From assembly GCA_964476045.1 (NCBI GenBank), contig CAYYYJ010000002.1:1-58939 (forward strand): a stretch of 58,939 bases of DNA, given 5' to 3'. Position 1 is the stretch's first letter. Every line of letters starts with the position of its first letter. Position numbers and translations under genes: made by a program. Positions 24,825-32,255 of the stretch are shown in pieces. Origin of the DNA: CAYYYJ01 sp964476045 (GTDB lineage: Archaea > Aenigmatarchaeota > Aenigmatarchaeia > QMZP01 > JACQNV01). Below the pieces are notes generated by a model. The model had not been told where the DNA came from. It searched no databases and worked only from the letters and a program-made list of their open reading frames with translations.

Positions 24825-25241
24825 TTACAAAAGCTTTAGAAATTCATCTGCTTTCACTATTTTTGTTAGGTGGAATTCTTTGAGGTTCAACAAGTGTGGA
24901 TCTCCTGTAACTATGTAGTCTGCTTTAGCTGTTACAGCACACTCTATTATTTTATTATCGTCTGGATCGTCTCTAACAGCCTGAATCGTGTTTGCCGGTT
25001 TGACAACTTTTGCATATTCCAAAATTAAAGCTATCTGACTTTCAATAAAATCGTGGTCTTCAAGAAAATCCCTTTTCAAGACCCTTTCCAACTCTTCCAA
25101 TATTTGTGGTGATGTGAAAACCTGTATTTTTCCATCTATAGCAAGCTCCACTATCTGGTGAGGTTTGCCCAGCCAGAAGACAGAGGAAACATAAATGTTG
25201 GTGTCCAAAACAACCCTAAGCTTTTCGTTTTCTTCCTTCAC
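24825..25241 (-). CDS. PIN-domain ribonuclease toxin, COG1569-type
   Basis: The 138-residue protein begins with RVVLDTNIYVSSVFWLGKPHQIVELA, the PIN strand-1 aspartate (LDTN) and the variant typical of the putative TA-system PIN group. It also has ILEELERVL (central Glu), DDPDDNKIIECAVTAKADYIVTGDPHLL (acidic pair and late Asp). All four acidic positions are present, so it is likely active on RNA. It overlaps the AbrB-type gene upstream by 26 bases. The protein at 31290 is a clear paralogue. Confidence 0.85.
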   Translation of the reverse strand: MKEENEKLRVVLDTNIYVSSVFWLGKPHQIVELAIDGKIQVFTSPQILEELERVLKRDFLEDHDFIESQIALILEYAKVVKPANTIQAVRDDPDDNKIIECAVTAKADYIVTGDPHLLNLKEFHLTKIVKADEFLKLL

Positions 25242-25482
25242 GGATTATTCTCACAACGTCTTCTTCTGATTTTATTCCTAATTTCTTTGCGTGCTTTATT
25301 CCAAAATTTGTCAGCCTTTCAAATTCTTTTGTCGGGTCTGGAATATTTATTTTTTTTAATAGGATAAAGTCCTCCATTCTGCTTACAACCAGCTGTGAAC
25401 CTTCCTCTAATTCTAATTCCTGCCTAATGTGAGAAGGTATTACAACCTGCCCTTTTGTTGAGATTGTAGTTATTTCTGCCAT
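25216..25482 (-). CDS. AbrB/SpoVT-family antitoxin
   Basis: The 88-residue protein has an N-terminal swapped-hairpin AbrB domain MAEITTISTKGQVVIPSHIRQELELEEGSQL and a C-terminal helix region (FERLTNFGIKHAKKLGIKSEEDVVRIIREGRKRK) that would bind the PIN partner. The start ATG 25482 is about 25 bases downstream of TTATAAAGG, giving a leaderless transcript. It overlaps the PIN gene by 26 bases. The protein at 31693 has the same layout. Confidence 0.88.
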   Translation of the reverse strand: MAEITTISTKGQVVIPSHIRQELELEEGSQLVVSRMEDFILLKKINIPDPTKEFERLTNFGIKHAKKLGIKSEEDVVRIIREGRKRKA

Positions 25483-25488
25483 ATAAGA

Positions 25489-25517
25489 ATGTATTACTTT
25501 CTTACCTTATAAAGGTT
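25489..25517 (-). promoter_or_regulatory. promoter of AbrB/PIN pair 1, conserved in pair 2
   Basis: The plus strand reads TTACTTTCTTACCTTATAAAGG, almost identical to TTACTTTCTTACTTTATAAAGG at 32024-32045 upstream of the second AbrB/PIN pair. The TATAAAGG/CCTTTATA core is the TATA box. The shared TTACTTTCTTA stretch downstream of it is a good candidate operator for the AbrB proteins. Confidence 0.55.
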
Positions 25518-25554
25518 TTTATTATAATTTAAGAAGCCACAATTAAGACTCAAG

Positions 25555-25642
25555 ACCGATGACTGAGTACCGAAGACTGCAGGAACTGCTTACTCCTGTT
25601 CTATTGGTTAGGTCTTGGGTTCTGAGTTCTGGGTCCTGAATC
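25555..25642. repeat. degenerate GACTGAAGACT / CTGAGTTCTGGGTC repeat, copy 1
   Basis: About 60 bases from 25582 onward (GAACTGCTTACTCCTG, TTCTATTGGTTAGGTC, CTGAGTTCTGGGTCCTGAA) recur at 33088-33146 with few changes. Both are preceded by CCGAAGACT-type units. The 184-base gap 25483-25666 holds no gene. Confidence 0.6.
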
Positions 25643-25666
25643 CATAATTAAAACTGTATTGCGTGT

Positions 25667-26296
25667 TTATTTAATTACTTTGTCCAGTTTATCCACCAAA
25701 GATTTTATCAACTCTGTATTGTTATTGTTGGATTTCACAAGCTCTTCCATAAGCTGTGATATATTATTATCTACTTTAATTATATTTTTGGCAATATCTC
25801 CATATTTCCCGTCCATTGTATTGAAATTTTTATTTGTATCTTCTCTTAAATTATCAACCTTCTCTCCCACTCCACAAACCTTCCTCCCAACACCATCAAC
25901 TTTTTCTCCAACAGCATCAACATTATCCCTAACATCTGATAAAATAAGAGATCCTATCTCAAGTCTCTCCAAGTTTGTCTTCTCAAAAGGAGTTTTGGCC
26001 TCTTCTCCATAATCTATATAAAAAAATCCTAATTTTTCCTTCACACCAATAGGTGTTTCTACAATTTTATCAACATGAAGGTGAAATGGCCCCTGTTTTT
26101 TGGATTTTATATTAACTTCTTTTTTAAAAGTCTCTATTGATCTGGCTTCTCCTTGGCAGAGTATTTGTACTGTTCCATCGTGCATGTTTTGAACATATCC
26201 TTTTAATCTGAGCTTTCTAGCTATCTGATTAACTAAAGCCCTGTATCCTACACCCTGTACATTCCCTTCAGCAACAAGTTTTATTGCAGTTTCCAT
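25667..26296 (-). CDS. acylphosphatase with a C-terminal coiled-coil extension
   Basis: Residues 1-95 are an acylphosphatase: AEGNVQGVGYRALVNQIARKL contains the phosphate loop and catalytic Arg, followed by GYVQNMHDGTVQILCQGE with the catalytic Asn. The family hydrolyses acyl phosphates or acts as an RNA/protein carboxyl-phosphate-binding module, and normally ends near residue 90-100. Here 110 further residues form a coiled coil with 7-residue repeats (DNVDAVGEKVDGVGRKVCGVGEKVDNL) and a Ser/Asn-rich linker. The extension suggests oligomerisation or attachment to a surface or partner. Confidence 0.85.
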   Translation of the reverse strand: METAIKLVAEGNVQGVGYRALVNQIARKLRLKGYVQNMHDGTVQILCQGEARSIETFKKEVNIKSKKQGPFHLHVDKIVETPIGVKEKLGFFYIDYGEEAKTPFEKTNLERLEIGSLILSDVRDNVDAVGEKVDGVGRKVCGVGEKVDNLREDTNKNFNTMDGKYGDIAKNIIKVDNNISQLMEELVKSNNNNTELIKSLVDKLDKVIK

Positions 26297-26327
26297 AGTT
26301 GCCTATTGGCTTTTAGCATATAAATAA

Positions 26328-26510
26328 CGGGCCCGGTGGGAAACCAACTTTGCAATCGGTTCCTGCTGTCTTGTGTCCTGTGTTTTGAGTTCTGAGTCTT
26401 GACGGTCTTCTACCCGCTGTCCTGAGTCCTGTGTTTTGGGTCTTGACGGAAGTCTTCTGTCCACGTGTCTTGAGTATTGGACGACTCATTTGAAGACATG
26501 AGTGGAATTG
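26328..26510. repeat. tRNA-Lys 3'-end fragment plus CTGAGTCCTG-type repeats, copy 2
   Basis: Bases 26328-26341 (CGGGCCCGGTGGGA) repeat the T-stem/acceptor 3' exon of tRNA-Lys at 33194-33207. As in the tRNA-Lys T-loop intron, it is followed by degenerate GTCCTGTGTTTTGAGTTCTGAG units up to about 26510. No tRNA body is present. The 226-base gap 26297-26522 contains nothing else that looks coding. Confidence 0.55.
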
Positions 26511-26522
26511 TAAGTTCCTGAT

Positions 26523-26906
26523 TTAAATTGCTATGTTTTTCTCTTGACATTTTTTGCATATACCGTCTACATTTATCTGGAAATGACAGACTTTAGCTTC
26601 GATATTTTTGAGAAAATCTATTGACTCTATATCTATATGAGTTGATTTTAGGCATTTTTCACAGGTAAAGTGTGAATGATTTCTAGAATTTGATGAATAG
26701 ACAACTTTTCCCTTACAACTATACGAATATATTCTATGTGTTTTTCGCATGTCTTTTAGGAATCTGTAGACAGTTGCGAGTCCTATGTTACCTTTTTTCT
26801 TTTTTACTTTTTCGTAGAGATCCTCAGCAGTAAAGAAGGTGCTCAGATTTTTCAATTCTTCTAATATAACCTTCTTTTGTTCTGTCTGTCTTGAAACCCT
26901 TCCCAT
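26523..26906 (-). CDS. fur: Fur-family metal-responsive repressor
   Basis: From ATG 26906 the protein (about 127 residues) begins MGRVSRQTEQKKVILEELK. It has the Fur winged helix (FFTAEDLYEKVKKKKGNIGLATVYRFLKDM) and a dimerisation/metal domain with HSHFTCEKCLKSTHIDI and CKKCQEK (structural zinc CxxC pairs). Ten more residues are possible from ATG 26936, but they would cover the operator and TATA region. It could be iron (Fur) or zinc (Zur) responsive. It is divergent from a CobW-type metallochaperone and shares a Fur-box-like operator with it. Confidence 0.9.
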   Translation of the reverse strand: MGRVSRQTEQKKVILEELKNLSTFFTAEDLYEKVKKKKGNIGLATVYRFLKDMRKTHRIYSYSCKGKVVYSSNSRNHSHFTCEKCLKSTHIDIESIDFLKNIEAKVCHFQINVDGICKKCQEKNIAI

Positions 26907-26915
26907 ATCCTTATT

Positions 26916-26934
26916 GATAATGATAGTCATTAAC
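26916..26934. promoter_or_regulatory. Fur-box-like operator between fur and cobW
   Basis: The sequence GATAATGATAGTCATTAAC matches the bacterial Fur box GATAATGATAATCATTATC at 17 of 19 positions. It sits between the two divergent TATA-like tracts and the start codons of fur (26906) and cobW (26965), so one repressor could silence both. Confidence 0.75.
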
Positions 26935-26964
26935 ATTTATAAATATATACATTGAAATCCAGAC

Positions 26965-28452
26965 ATGGAAAAAGTTGATACAATATTAGTGACAGGTGTA
27001 TTGGGTTCGGGTAAAACAACAACAATTAATAGGCTAATTAGTGATTTGGATTCTAGGGGAAAAAGACTATACGGGCTTGTTAATGATATAGGGGCTTTGA
27101 ATGTCGATGCAGAAAGGATAATGCTTCCAGAAGACAGGATTGCAGGATATTCAAGCGGTTGTGTCTGTTGCGAACGCCGTGAAGACCTGCAAAAATCTTT
27201 AGCCTCTTTAGACCAAACAAATGTTGATATGCTTTTGGTTGAACCAAGCGGGGCAGCAAACCCAATTGACATTGTTGAGACGTTGATAGATGATGAAAGG
27301 ATAAACTTGAAACATGTAGTGACACTTATTCCTGTGAGACATTTTGATTCTGTAAGATCTAAAAGTTCCTTCCTTGGAGGCTTAAGTACAGCTAGTGTTG
27401 TCGGGTACACTTGGCCTACAGATCCAGAAGAGCGAAGAAAAGTTGATTCTTTTTTATCAGATCAGGGTGTGACACAGCAAAGGATTGTGGTAGATGAAAA
27501 TTTTGGATATGATTCATTGGAGAATTTGGTGGGTTGGTCAATTGAAGGATTTATTGGAGAAGAGCATGACCATCATCATGGGCATGAGCATTACAAGACA
27601 GTTATTAGGACAATAAACCCTGCGGCTAGCAGAGAAGAAGTTATTGCGGTTTTGGAAAGATTGGCAAATCACGGGATTTCTAGGGCAAAGGGTTTTGTGC
27701 CTCACTTGCATATTTCATTTGATATAGTTGGAAACAGTTTAGCAATATCCGATGGTAGGGGCAGAGGCTCTATGGCATATGCTGTTCTTATTGATGAAGG
27801 CGAACTTCCAGTTGATTTGATAGAACCTATAACAGCCCCCAGGGAAGGCGCTTTTTTTGCCGATAACGCAACTCCGCAATCAAGATTGGCAACTTTCCAT
27901 TATTATTATAGTAGATCTGCTGGTACAAGACCTGATGCTGGCGGCATTGTCCAATCCAATTTTGAAGCCCCAGACGAAGCATACATTGCAGCAAAACAAA
28001 TAGCGCTTCAAGATCGTGACACAAATCCTTTGAGGCTTGCTCTGGCCCCCTATATTGATATAAGGTTAGGGGGACTGAGGGCTTTACAAAAAAGCGCCCA
28101 ACAAAATAAAAATTATGTTGGAGTAATGTTAGGGTCTTTTGCGATACAAATGCTTGGAGAATGGGACAAAATACCATTTCAAAGCCTTGCTGATTCAAGG
28201 CAATTGGAAAAAATAAAAAAAGAAGCGGTTCCCCAATTTTTTGACTATTTGAAAGCTTTCGGTGACAAAGATATGGAACCAATAAGGGGGAAAGACGGTG
28301 ATCCTTACAGCTGCTATTTTGTAAAAATGGCAAGGCAAGCTAGTCAATATGCCAAACCTGAAGATGTGCAAACGGCTGCACGTAATATGACAGGCGTTTA
28401 TAGGAGAAATGGGAAAGAGGAAATAGTAAATATGTGGAGGCAACTAACATGA
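26965..28452 (+). CDS. CobW/ZNG1-family GTPase metallochaperone
   Basis: The 495-residue G3E GTPase begins VDTILVTGVLGSGKTTTINRL (Walker A). The metal-binding GCVCC motif appears as SSGCVCCERREDL, Walker B-like MLLVEPSGAANP follows, and the linker is histidine-rich (EEHDHHHGHEHYK, about 191-203). CobW proteins deliver zinc or other metals using GTP. The C-terminal half (about 290 residues) is longer than in typical CobW proteins. Leaderless start at ATG 26965, 25-30 bases after TTTATAAAT. Adjacent operator and fur suggest derepression when metal is scarce. The next gene overlaps by 4 bases. Confidence 0.85.
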   Translation: MEKVDTILVTGVLGSGKTTTINRLISDLDSRGKRLYGLVNDIGALNVDAERIMLPEDRIAGYSSGCVCCERREDLQKSLASLDQTNVDMLLVEPSGAANPIDIVETLIDDERINLKHVVTLIPVRHFDSVRSKSSFLGGLSTASVVGYTWPTDPEERRKVDSFLSDQGVTQQRIVVDENFGYDSLENLVGWSIEGFIGEEHDHHHGHEHYKTVIRTINPAASREEVIAVLERLANHGISRAKGFVPHLHISFDIVGNSLAISDGRGRGSMAYAVLIDEGELPVDLIEPITAPREGAFFADNATPQSRLATFHYYYSRSAGTRPDAGGIVQSNFEAPDEAYIAAKQIALQDRDTNPLRLALAPYIDIRLGGLRALQKSAQQNKNYVGVMLGSFAIQMLGEWDKIPFQSLADSRQLEKIKKEAVPQFFDYLKAFGDKDMEPIRGKDGDPYSCYFVKMARQASQYAKPEDVQTAARNMTGVYRRNGKEEIVNMWRQLT

Positions 28453-29327
28453 ACTATAAGGCAATTGTTGTTGTGACAGGCGTGGGTTTGGGAGAAGCTA
28501 AGATGATTTTCAAACAACCTGACCCTGCCGACCTAGTAGAACTTAAAGGAAAGATGTGTAAAATGAACTCGCCTGCAGGCGCTTCTGTAGAATTAAATAA
28601 AGCCGGTTATTTGGTTTATATGCTTGGGGATTGCCTCGATTGCATGGAAACTGTTGGAAAAAACTTCATGAAAAGCGAATACTATTATGAAAAAGTGGAT
28701 CTGCTCAACAAAGAGGAGGTAAATAAAGTTTGCCAGGAAATAGCTGAACTTAAACAAAAAACTAATTTGAATGTTCATCTTGTCCATTATGGGGGAATGT
28801 CAGGAGTAGCATCTAAAGTTAAACTACCAAAAGAAACTGTTGCTTTAGATCCTTGGGAGATACCGCCAAATTCAGTTGGGCCTTTCGTTGAAGCAAATAG
28901 CGGATCGCTTCTCAGTATTCTACAGGCAATGAAAGAAATTTTCAGAAAACAGAAAAAATCTAAGATTGTAATCATTTCCGCAATCAGTGCTATAAGGACT
29001 AAAAGATTGCATACCTTAGATGCTCTTCAAAAATCCGCAATCCACGCTATGGCAAGAAGCATGGCATTGGATCTTACGAAAGAAGGAATATATATTACAG
29101 AGATAATGCCCGGCATCACTGATACAGGATTCTACGATAATCCAACAACGTTTGAGGCTATGAAATTGGCATCAGAAGAACTTGGATATAAGTATACAGA
29201 AGAAACATTCCCTGTTTTCAAATCTCAAAGGGTGGGACAGGCTGTAGTTTTTGCAATAGATATAGATGCGCATGTAAGAGAAATTTCCTTGATGCCTTAT
29301 GGACAATATCCGCATTTGGGGGCTTAA
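28449..29327 (+). CDS. SDR-fold oxidoreductase-like protein lacking the catalytic tyrosine
   Basis: The start ATG 28449 overlaps the CobW stop (ATGA), implying translational coupling. The 292-residue protein has a Rossmann N-terminus (AIVVVTGVGLGEAK), HLVHYGGMSG (the NAG-like position), KIVIISAISAIRTKRL (serine strand), and DALQKSAIHAMARSMALDLTKEGIYITEIMPG. This is the SDR order, but the YxxxK tyrosine position is Asp (DALQK). The family normally reduces ketones with NAD(P)H; this member may be inactive or use another residue. A function in metal-starvation response is inferred from its neighbour. Confidence 0.75.
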   Translation: MNYKAIVVVTGVGLGEAKMIFKQPDPADLVELKGKMCKMNSPAGASVELNKAGYLVYMLGDCLDCMETVGKNFMKSEYYYEKVDLLNKEEVNKVCQEIAELKQKTNLNVHLVHYGGMSGVASKVKLPKETVALDPWEIPPNSVGPFVEANSGSLLSILQAMKEIFRKQKKSKIVIISAISAIRTKRLHTLDALQKSAIHAMARSMALDLTKEGIYITEIMPGITDTGFYDNPTTFEAMKLASEELGYKYTEETFPVFKSQRVGQAVVFAIDIDAHVREISLMPYGQYPHLGA

Positions 29328-29346
29328 TTTATTCTAAAGCTTACAA

Positions 29347-29372
29347 CTTGAAATGCGCTTAATAATTTCAAG
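29347..29372. terminator. hairpin after the cobW-SDR operon
   Basis: CTTGAAAT, a 10-base loop, then ATTTCAAG forms an 8-bp stem shortly after the SDR stop. It lies between convergent transcripts (SDR and SWIM protein) and could serve both as a terminator. The rest of the 115-base gap has no other clear feature. Confidence 0.35.
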
Positions 29373-29442
29373 AGTAAAACTTTTGGGAGCTAGAAACCAT
29401 AAAAGCCGCTTCGCTTTCGCTCAGTTGGCACGTCATGAAATA

Positions 29443-30948
29443 CTATAAATTTTCAAGGAGCTTCATCAGATTTCTTTTTGGAGCATGCTTTTCTTTGATA
29501 GCAGCTATTATTTTCTGCCATTTTCCCGGGGAAATGTCCTTTATTTTCTCCAAATATGCGACAGCTGTCCTGTAATTTTCGTTTCCCATCATACGTATAT
29601 AATCCTCTGCTAAACTGAGGTATATATTTAATGCTTTATCAGCTGACACCCTTTCGGCTATCTTATTTTTCATATCTTCTGACAAACTCTTCAGTGAATA
29701 CGCTCTGCTAACATCCCCCCTTTCCAAGTATAGGCTAGCCAAAATATTTGGGCTTTTTCCATTCTTCAAATAATCAATAAGCTTTTCCCTTTCAGCTTCC
29801 CAGATATTCAGCTTTTCTGAAATTCCCCTTATTTCTTCTATGTTCCATGGGGAATGTTTAAATAGTTTCCAAGCTGTCTGAAGAGCCAATTCCAAGTCCC
29901 CTTTCTTTTTATAAAGTTCTAGAAGCTCCATATCCAACTCCCCTGATTTGGCATATTTTATTGCCTCCTCTAGTTCGCCTTTCTCAGAGAGTTTATCAAC
30001 AAGGCACTCTGTCATGTTGAAGTTTTTGCAGGTTTCAATATACTCTTTTTCTTGGCCAAGCTTTTCTACAATAAAAAGTAAAAGGGAAGCCAAGGCTTCT
30101 TTTTCCCAGCCTTCGTAACTTTTTATTTTTTCAAAAACCAGCGACTTTGTTTTTAATAACATTTTATCATTTAAACCGGACATCGGCTTCTCTATGCTTT
30201 CTTCTATTCCATAATTAGCAGCCTCTGTATACAGATCCAGCAGGTTTTCAATATCTTGCTCTGTCATCTTCTTTGCAACTTTTGAAAGGGAATCCCCTAT
30301 ACTTATAACAACATCCCCGAATTCACCATTGTCGTCAATATTGTTTATATTTTCAACGCATTTTTCTAAAAAATAAATAAGGATTTGTATAGATTCTGCA
30401 TGGAAGCCTTTATCTATAATACCATCTATTTCGTTTCTTATATCTTCAATGTTTTCAACGAATTGCGGGATGGTATTATAATCAATAAAATCAAGATCAA
30501 ATGAACTGCTAATAATGCGCATGTATTCTTTTACATCGACTGATTTATTTGCCTTCAGGGCAGTTTCTGTTTTTAGTTTTCTTAGCAGTCTCTCATTTTC
30601 CATTGAGTTTTCCAAAATAATCTCTATCAGCTTTTCTTTTTTGAATGCCTTCAGATAGGATTTTATGTCTTCTGTCCTTATTTCTTCTGTTTTGGGAGAA
30701 TTTAAATAAGCTAAAAGAGCAGCAACTATATGCTTGCAGAAGCCTTCATATGGGCAGGAACACTTCTGGCCAGATTCAGATACTTCAACAGAATACAGGG
30801 CAGAACCTCTAACCTTGGCTTTCAGTTTGTTGTCTATAAGCATCAAATTTAAAACCTTGTTATCGAAAAAGTATTTTTCTCCCCTGTAATATATTCTTTC
30901 CCCCGAAATTTCCTTTATTTTCTTGGCTGTTAGATTTTGAATGTCCAT
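29443..30948 (-). CDS. SWIM zinc-finger protein with helical repeats
   Basis: The 501-residue protein has an N-terminal SWIM zinc finger with CSCPYEGFCKHIVAALLAYL (about 63-82; CxC...CxH ligands), flanked by the usual RGEKYFFDNKV strand and VEVSESGQKC. The rest is alpha-helical with TPR-like units (LELYKKKGDLELALQTAWKLF; LASLYLERGDVSRAYSLKSL; ALNIYLSLAEDYIRMMG). SWIM fingers bind DNA or proteins and in prokaryotes often sit beside Swi2/Snf2 helicases; none is visible here. Function unknown. Confidence 0.82.
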   Translation of the reverse strand: MDIQNLTAKKIKEISGERIYYRGEKYFFDNKVLNLMLIDNKLKAKVRGSALYSVEVSESGQKCSCPYEGFCKHIVAALLAYLNSPKTEEIRTEDIKSYLKAFKKEKLIEIILENSMENERLLRKLKTETALKANKSVDVKEYMRIISSSFDLDFIDYNTIPQFVENIEDIRNEIDGIIDKGFHAESIQILIYFLEKCVENINNIDDNGEFGDVVISIGDSLSKVAKKMTEQDIENLLDLYTEAANYGIEESIEKPMSGLNDKMLLKTKSLVFEKIKSYEGWEKEALASLLLFIVEKLGQEKEYIETCKNFNMTECLVDKLSEKGELEEAIKYAKSGELDMELLELYKKKGDLELALQTAWKLFKHSPWNIEEIRGISEKLNIWEAEREKLIDYLKNGKSPNILASLYLERGDVSRAYSLKSLSEDMKNKIAERVSADKALNIYLSLAEDYIRMMGNENYRTAVAYLEKIKDISPGKWQKIIAAIKEKHAPKRNLMKLLENL

Positions 30949-30969
30949 ATTATATATTTTGTTTAACTG

Positions 30970-31275
30970 CTAAAATCTTTGCGGGACACCTAATTTCTTA
31001 CAACATTCACATTCTTCGAAAACCCTTTTTGTCGGCTTGCAGAATGTCGTCCCTTTTTTAATGAGGTCTGAAAATTCTTTGTGTGTCATTTCAGAAATTC
31101 CTTTTTCTTTTAGATTTTTGGCAATGGTTTGTATATTTTTCCAATGCGTTTTCCCGTAGTCTGGTTCTTGATCTATTACTCCACAGTTTGCACAAAAATT
31201 TCCGAAAAACCAGTTTGCCAAGTGTTCTACTTTAGCTGGCTTTTTGATTTTTGATTCTGAAAGATTTTTAATCAT
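30970..31275 (-). CDS. cysteine-rich hypothetical protein
   Basis: The 101-residue protein has FCANCGVIDQE (about 28-38) and a C-terminal CECCKKLGVPQRF, making a possible zinc site, with helices between. It lies 21 bases before the SWIM gene and 14 bases after the PIN gene on the same strand, so it may be in the same transcript as the AbrB/PIN pair 2. Not recognised. Confidence 0.5.
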   Translation of the reverse strand: MIKNLSESKIKKPAKVEHLANWFFGNFCANCGVIDQEPDYGKTHWKNIQTIAKNLKEKGISEMTHKEFSDLIKKGTTFCKPTKRVFEECECCKKLGVPQRF

Positions 31276-31289
31276 ACAAGAAAAGCGAG

Positions 31290-31691
31290 TTACAGAAGCT
31301 TTAGAAATTTGTCTGGCGTCAAATTTTTTATCCCTTGAAACTCTTTCATGTCTGTAAGATCAGGATCGCCGATAACAATATAATTAGCACCTCCATCAAC
31401 AGCTGTTTCAATTATCTTGTTATCTGTTGGGTCTCTTACAACATTAAGCGTGCTGACCTTTTGTACAATGTGGTAATCATTGAAAATGGTTTCTATAAGC
31501 TTTGAAAGCTGGTCTTGAGGAAAGCCAAATTTGTTTATCAGTTTTGTCAAAAATTCTTCCAGAATTTCTTTTGAAGTGATTAAAGCATATTCTCCATTTA
31601 ATCCTCTATTAATCACTTCGTGTGGTTTGCCTCTCCAGAAAACTGAAGAGATTAGGACGTTTGTATCTGGGACAATTCTGATCTCTGGCAT
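31290..31691 (-). CDS. PIN-domain ribonuclease toxin, paralogue of 24825
   Basis: The 133-residue protein reads RIVPDTNVLISSVFWRGKPHEVINRGLNGEY, the same N-terminal plan as the PIN protein at 24825, with DNKIIETAVDGGANYIVIGDPDLTDM at the acidic C-terminal site. The initial LDTN is PDTN but the Asp is kept. The gene follows its AbrB partner by 1 base. The two pairs are probably a duplication within this region. Confidence 0.85.
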   Translation of the reverse strand: MPEIRIVPDTNVLISSVFWRGKPHEVINRGLNGEYALITSKEILEEFLTKLINKFGFPQDQLSKLIETIFNDYHIVQKVSTLNVVRDPTDNKIIETAVDGGANYIVIGDPDLTDMKEFQGIKNLTPDKFLKLL

Positions 31692-31692
31692 T

Positions 31693-31935
31693 TCAATCCC
31701 CTTCTAAAACATCTTTTTCTGTTATCCCTTTTTTCTTTGCAAACTTTACGCCGAAATCCACTATTTTTTCAAATTCTTTTACAGAAGGCAGTTCCATCTT
31801 CTTGAAAATTATTGTGTCTCCACTACCATAGACTGCGAATTTTGTGCCTTCTACTATTTTCATTTTTTCCCTGATCCCCTGCGGAATAACAACCTGCCCT
31901 TTTGGAGAAGTTGTTGTCATTTCTACTTGGCTCAT
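31693..31935 (-). CDS. AbrB-family antitoxin, paralogue of 25216
   Basis: From ATG 31935 the protein is MSQVEMTTTSPKGQVVIPQGIREKMKIVEGTKFAV plus a C-terminal helix region like its paralogue (EFEKIVDFGVKFAKKKGITEKDVLE). A GTG at 32001 would add 22 residues and is closer to the conserved TATA box at 32036-32045 (leaderless spacing), so the true start may be 32001. The AbrB domain aligns from the later ATG. It precedes the PIN gene by 1 base. Confidence 0.82.
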   Translation of the reverse strand: MSQVEMTTTSPKGQVVIPQGIREKMKIVEGTKFAVYGSGDTIIFKKMELPSVKEFEKIVDFGVKFAKKKGITEKDVLEGD

Positions 31936-32023
31936 AACTTGGTTGGAAGCTGATTCATAGTTGGAAATTCGGTCTTTCGCCCAGCTTCGGTCTTTCACCA
32001 CCTCATATGTTAGTACAATAGTT

Positions 32024-32045
32024 TTACTTTCTTACTTTATAAAGG
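32024..32045 (-). promoter_or_regulatory. promoter of AbrB/PIN pair 2, conserved in pair 1
   Basis: TTTACTTTCTTACTTTATAAAGG matches the pair 1 promoter (25489-25517) at nearly all positions. The TATA box overlaps the stop codon of a small upstream open frame on the same strand. Confidence 0.5.
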
Positions 32046-32201
32046 TTTGTATAACAGTTTTCTGTCCAAAAAATTAAGAAACAGCTTCTTGTTTTCTTTT
32101 GCAGTATTCCAGTCTTTTACTTTTTCAGCTTCCCTTTCGTACTTCTCTTTCAAGTTATAGTTTACAAACAGGATAAAAGTGATAAGGATGAAGCTGTTCA
32201 A
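32037..32201 (-). CDS. small single-helix membrane protein, uncertain
   Basis: From TTG 32201 a 54-residue frame reads MNSFILITFILFVNYNLKEK, followed by a lysine/glutamate-rich helix and ending LDRKLLYKPL. One transmembrane helix plus a charged cytoplasmic tail is a plausible real protein. No ATG is available and the open frame continues upstream to about 32236. It is divergent from the GNAT gene at 32256. It might be a small membrane toxin or a chance frame. Confidence 0.4.
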   Translation of the reverse strand: MNSFILITFILFVNYNLKEKYEREAEKVKDWNTAKENKKLFLNFLDRKLLYKPL

Positions 32202-32255
32202 TTTGCTGAAGTCTGTGGAAAGTGAAATATAAACAAAGCCGCCAAATAATCATAG

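Noticed and set aside
25555..26510. Repeat clusters considered as a CRISPR array
   Set aside because: Units vary in length and sequence, there are no regular unique spacers, and no cas genes are present.
27827..28333. 168-residue open frame on the minus strand
   Set aside because: Antisense to the CobW gene; no promoter or motif, composition unlike neighbours.
31031..31060. GTCCCTTTTTT as another palindromic element end
   Set aside because: It lies in a normal coding segment (KKGTTFCKP on the minus strand) and has no matching second arm.
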